Positions 5,230 through 8,719 of a DNA stretch of 8,719 nucleotides are shown here, piece after piece. Made by a program: the position numbers and the translations under genes. Each line of letters begins with the position of its first letter. Position 1 is the stretch's first letter. Source of the stretch: an uncultured Clostridia bacterium (GTDB taxonomy: Bacteria > Bacillota > Clostridia > TANB77 > CAG-508); NCBI GenBank assembly GCA_949746285.1, contig CATJZH010000113.1:1-8719 (forward strand), given 5' to 3'. The notes below the pieces were generated by a model. That model saw only the letters and a list, made by a program, of their open reading frames with translations. It was not told where the DNA came from and made no database searches.

Positions 5230-6846
5230 ATGTATCTTAAAAGATTAGAAATGTATGGATTTAAGTCTTTTGCTGATAAAACAGTGTTGGATTTTATACC
5301 AGGAATAACTACTGTAATAGGGCCAAATGGATCAGGAAAAAGTAATATATCAGATTGTATTAGATGGATTTTAGGAGAGCAAAGTTTAAAATCTCTAAGG
5401 GGTACAAAATCAGAAGATATTATATTTGCTGGAACACAAAATAGAAAAGCTTTAGGTTATGCTGAAGCTTCTTTGGTAATAGATAATTCAGATAGCAAAT
5501 TACCAATAGAATATAATGAAGTAGTTGTTACTAGAAGAATTTATAGAAGTGGAGAATCTGGATATTTTATAAATAAAACACCATGTAGATTAAAAGACGT
5601 ATTAGAGCTATTTATGGATACAGGAATTGGAAAAGACGGATACAGTATAATAGGACAAGGAAAAATTGATGAAATATTAAGCAACAAATCAGAAGATAGA
5701 CGTCATATATTTGAAGAAGCAGCAGGAATAGTAAAATATAGAGTAAGAAAACTAGAATCAGAAAAAAAATTAGAAAACACAAAATTAAACTTACTAAGAA
5801 TAAATGATATATTATCAGAAATAGAGGGGACAATAGAGCCTCTTAAAATGCAATCCGAAAAAGCAAGAAAATTTTTAGATTTACGTGAAGAATTAAAAGG
5901 AATAGAAATAGGGCTATTTCTATATAACATAGATACATATAAAGAAAAATTAGAAAAATTAAAAATAGATGAAGACATTTTAGTATCAAATAATAATGAT
6001 GCAGAACAAAAAATGACTAAGTTAAATGAATTAAAAGAAAAATTAAAAGAAGAAATAAACAATATAACAGAAAGAATAGAGTCTATGCAAAACATAGGCT
6101 TTGAAAGCAGTAAGCAAATAGAACAAATAAACTCTAATATAAATGTTGCAAACGAAAGAATTGCAAATAATAATGAAAATTATAAAAGATATGAAAAAGA
6201 AATAGAAGAAAGTAAAACACGTATAAAAGAATTAGAAGAAGAAAAATTACAAAAAAAAGAAAAGAAAGCAAATCTATTAGGAAATAAAGAAAAATTCCAA
6301 AAAGAACTTACTGAAAAAGAAGAAAAGCTACAAGAATTAACAGCTAAGTTATCAACAAAAGAAAAAGAAATAGAAAATAAAAAAGCAAAAATAGAGCAAA
6401 ATGTGGATAAAAAATATGAAATAAATAATGAAATAAATTTATTAGATGCAAATTACGAAAACTCGGGAAAAAGAGAGCAAACATTAACTCAAGAAATACA
6501 AGTAACAATTAGTGAATTAGATAGTACTCGTATTACAAAAGAAGACATATCAAAAAACTTTGCAGAAATTGAAAAAAACAGAAATTCTATAAAAAAATCC
6601 TTAGAAGAAGTAGCTAAAAAAAGAGATACTGCAACTGAAAAAATAAGAAAATATATTGAAAGCATCAATACATATGAAACAGAAGAAAGAATAAAATCAG
6701 CAAGACTAAAATTCTTACAAGAAACAGAAAGAGAAAAAGAAGGTTTTATAAGAAGTGTAAAATCACTATTATTAGACTGCGAAAAAAATAATACTCTATC
6801 AAAAGGAATGAATCGGAGTATTATCAAATTTAATAAAAGTAGATAA
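5230..6846 (+). CDS. smc: Chromosome segregation protein SMC, N-terminal part (gene broken by a +1 frame change)
   Basis: This is the first half of the SMC ATPase, the motor of the SMC-ScpAB condensin. The N-terminal head is complete: MYLKRLEMYGFKSFADKT, the Walker A motif GPNGSGKS at 31-38, and the Q-loop region GYSIIGQGKIDEIL followed by FEEAAGIVKYR. A long charged, heptad-like coiled coil fills about 165-510. Native sequence runs to about residue 527. Then the frame is lost and 11 unrelated residues (NRSIIKFNKSR) lead to a TAA at 6844-6846, while the true continuation is in the +2 frame from 6812. The start is supported by AGAGGA at 5217-5222, 7 bases before the ATG, and by a promoter 32 bases upstream. 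If the frame change is genuine, the product lacks hinge, second coiled coil and C-terminal head, and should not function alone. A sequence error is the main alternative. Confidence 0.88.
   Translation: MYLKRLEMYGFKSFADKTVLDFIPGITTVIGPNGSGKSNISDCIRWILGEQSLKSLRGTKSEDIIFAGTQNRKALGYAEASLVIDNSDSKLPIEYNEVVVTRRIYRSGESGYFINKTPCRLKDVLELFMDTGIGKDGYSIIGQGKIDEILSNKSEDRRHIFEEAAGIVKYRVRKLESEKKLENTKLNLLRINDILSEIEGTIEPLKMQSEKARKFLDLREELKGIEIGLFLYNIDTYKEKLEKLKIDEDILVSNNNDAEQKMTKLNELKEKLKEEINNITERIESMQNIGFESSKQIEQINSNINVANERIANNNENYKRYEKEIEESKTRIKELEEEKLQKKEKKANLLGNKEKFQKELTEKEEKLQELTAKLSTKEKEIENKKAKIEQNVDKKYEINNEINLLDANYENSGKREQTLTQEIQVTISELDSTRITKEDISKNFAEIEKNRNSIKKSLEEVAKKRDTATEKIRKYIESINTYETEERIKSARLKFLQETEREKEGFIRSVKSLLLDCEKNNTLSKGMNRSIIKFNKSR
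6806..6813 (+). repeat. GAATGAAT tandem repeat at the smc frame break
   Basis: Two direct copies of GAAT (6806-6809 and 6810-6813) lie exactly where homology moves from one frame to the other. Gain of one 4-base unit would produce the observed +1 shift. A single inserted base is equally possible. Confidence 0.6.
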
Positions 6847-8719
6847 AAAATACGAAACAGCAATAGAAATGGCACTTGGAGCGGCACTTCAAAATATAGT
6901 AACAGATACAGAAGAAGATGCAAAAAAATTAGTAGAACATTTAAGGCAAAACAATTTAGGAAGAGCAACATTTTTACCAATTACTTCTGTAAAAGGAAAA
7001 AAACTAGAAAAATTAAACAATAAAGGAATAGAAAGAGTAATAGGAATTGCTTCTGACCTAATAAAAGTAAATAAGAAATATGAAGAAGTAATACTAAACT
7101 TGCTTGGTAGAACAGTTATAGTAGAAGATATGGAGGTAGCTGTAAAACTTGCAAAACAAAATAATTATTCTTTTAAAATAGTAACTATAAAAGGAGATAT
7201 AATAAATCCATCTGGAGGAATTACAGGTGGAAGTATAGCCACAAAAACAGTAAACATTTTAGGAAGAGCAAGGGAAATAGAAGATTTAGAAAAAGAACTA
7301 AAACGTATTAAAGAAAAAATTGAAAAAGAAACTCTAGAAAAAGAAGAATACGAAGCAAGTATTGAAAACGTATTAGAAGAAGTAGAAAGCCTAGAAAAAA
7401 GCCTACAAGAAATAGATATAGTATATGCAACAGATAAGCAAAAAGTACTTGCAGTAGATGAAAACATAGAGAAACTAAAAACACGTTTAGAAAAATATAG
7501 AGAAGAACAAAATGAATTAAAAAATTTAAAAGAAGATATTATAAAACAAAAAGAGGAAAAGCAAAAAGAAATAGAAACCTTACAAACTGAAACAGAAGCT
7601 TTAAATCAAGAAGTAGAACAATATGCAGTTTTAAACAAAGATAATCAAAAGTACATAGACGATTTAAACTTTGACATTACAAACTTAAAAATATCAGTAT
7701 CATCATTTGATGAGTCTGAAACTTCAATAGATGAAATGGTAGAAAGAATAAACCAAGACATTGAAAATTGTAATTCAAGTATTAAAAACAAAGAAGAACA
7801 AATGATAAAAATAGGACAAGATAATAAAAATTTAGAGGCATTATTAGAAGAATATAAAGGACAAATAGAAGAAGTAAAACTTGAAGTAACAAATAGCAGT
7901 AAGAACATAGAAGAATTAAAAAGTGAAAGAACTGCAAAAAATGAAGAACAATCAAAAACAGAGGAAGAAATACTATCACAGTTTAATGTGATAGAAGACC
8001 TAAAAGCACAGATAGTAAAATTAGATGTAAAAAAGACAAAGCTAGAAGAAGACATTGAAGAAGTAATAAACAAAATGTGGGAAGAATATGAAATAACACC
8101 AAATAATGTAGACGGTTATGAAAAACCAGCAAATGTAGCAGAAACTACAAAAAGAGTAAACAGTTTGCGTAATGGGATAAAAAATCTAGGAAGTATAAAT
8201 ATAGATTCAATAGAAGAATATAAGCAGACAAAAGAAAGATATGACTTTATGTGTGAACAAAGATTAGACCTAGAAGATGGAGCAGCAAAACTTAAAAAAG
8301 TAATTAGTGATATGACTGCTACAATGAAAGAACAATTTGAAGTGAAGTTCAATATAATAAATCAAAACTTTGGAGAAGTATTTAGAGAACTATTTGGTGG
8401 AGGAAAAGCAGAGCTTATTTTAACAGATATAGATAATATTCTAGAATGTGGAATTGAAATACAGGTACAACCACCAGGAAAGAAACTACAAAATATGAGT
8501 TTACTTTCAGGAGGAGAAAAAGCGTTTACCGCAATTGCACTATTATTTGCAATATTAAAAATAAATCCAGCACCCTTCTGCGTATTAGATGAAATAGAAG
8601 CAGCGCTTGATGATGTAAATGTATATAGATTTGCAGATTACTTAAAAAGATTTTCTAAAGAAACACAATTCTTAGTAATTACACATAGAAAAGGAACAAT
8701 GGAAGCAGCAGATACAGTA
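6812..8719 (+). pseudogene. smc: SMC C-terminal part: hinge, second coiled coil and C-terminal head, runs off the window
   Basis: This is the continuation of smc in the other frame, open for 636 codons from 6812 to the window end. It begins with IGVLSNLIKVDKKYETAIEM, the start of the hinge domain, which continues to the conserved INPSGGITGGS near 7200-7235. A long coiled coil follows to about 8330. The C-terminal ATPase half has the signature motif LLSGGEKA (8501-8524), Walker B CVLDE with EAALDD after it (8579-8614), and the switch histidine in ITHRKGTMEAAD (8678-8713). Joined to the first part it gives about 1163 codons. Family members have about 1180-1190, so only some 20 residues are missing at the window edge. 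No independent start is evident: the first ATG in this frame is at 6869, has no ribosome site and lies inside the hinge. Most likely this is the second half of one frameshifted gene. Confidence 0.88.

Noticed and set aside
6782..6788. The A7 run as the site of the smc frame error
   Set aside because: If the indel were here, the downstream frame would have to read through TGA at 6809-6811. The change must be after that codon, so this homopolymer cannot explain it.
6799..6871. Programmed +1 frameshifting or reinitiation to make full-length or split SMC
   Set aside because: CGG at 6814 is a rare codon in such AT-rich DNA and AAAAGGA lies just before it, but there is no convincing slippery pairing. 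The downstream frame has no ATG, GTG or TTG until 6869, which lacks a ribosome site. Such recoding of smc is not an established family feature.
5612..8352. Several minus-strand open frames of 65-163 codons across smc
   Set aside because: They are rich in Phe, Ser and Leu as expected from the complement of Lys/Glu-rich coiled-coil sequence, lack ribosome sites and have no family resemblance.
1..8719. A new defence, CRISPR or phage-related system
   Set aside because: No array-like repeats, nuclease, toxin-antitoxin pair, integrase or phage gene could be seen. Apart from the IS end and the small unknown gene, every coding region falls into a known family.

Overview
The window is strongly AT-rich DNA from a low-GC Firmicute, most likely a member of the Clostridia. 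This rests on A/T-ending codons, strong GGAGG ribosome sites, consensus TTGACA/TATAAT promoters, SMC-ScpB condensin, a standalone HD-GYP protein and a short archaeal/eukaryal-type prolyl-tRNA synthetase. The species cannot be fixed from the sequence.

Layout. Positions 1-203 are the right end of an IS3-family insertion sequence: the C-terminus of its transposase and a terminal inverted repeat. Directly beyond it, on the minus strand, lies a small gene of unknown function (231-437) with a near-perfect sigma-A promoter. Divergent from it are an ECF sigma factor (580-1074) and its overlapping membrane-bound zinc-finger anti-sigma factor (1058-1981). A housekeeping pair follows, scpB (2027-2635) and proS (2654-4093), with its own promoter overlapping the last codons of the anti-sigma gene. 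A bidirectional hairpin terminator ends proS and also serves the convergent HD-GYP phosphodiesterase-like gene (4134-5075, minus). Back-to-back sigma-A promoters separate that gene from smc (5230 to the window end).

The genes form three themes. Chromosome organisation is represented by smc and scpB, two of the three subunits of the SMC-ScpAB complex; scpA, the usual neighbour of scpB, is not in the window. Cell-surface signalling is represented by the sigma/anti-sigma pair. Nucleotide second-messenger turnover may be represented by the HD-GYP protein, which carries two unusual CxxC pairs.

The most striking anomaly is that smc is broken by a +1 frame change at about 6806-6814, immediately before the hinge domain, where a GAATGAAT tandem repeat lies. 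Both halves are otherwise intact, so this is either a recent mutation or a sequence error. I see no RNA genes, CRISPR arrays or phage genes, and no clearly new multi-gene system. The best leads are the broken smc, the CxxC-bearing HD-GYP protein, the small unknown gene and the sigma module placed beside scpB.
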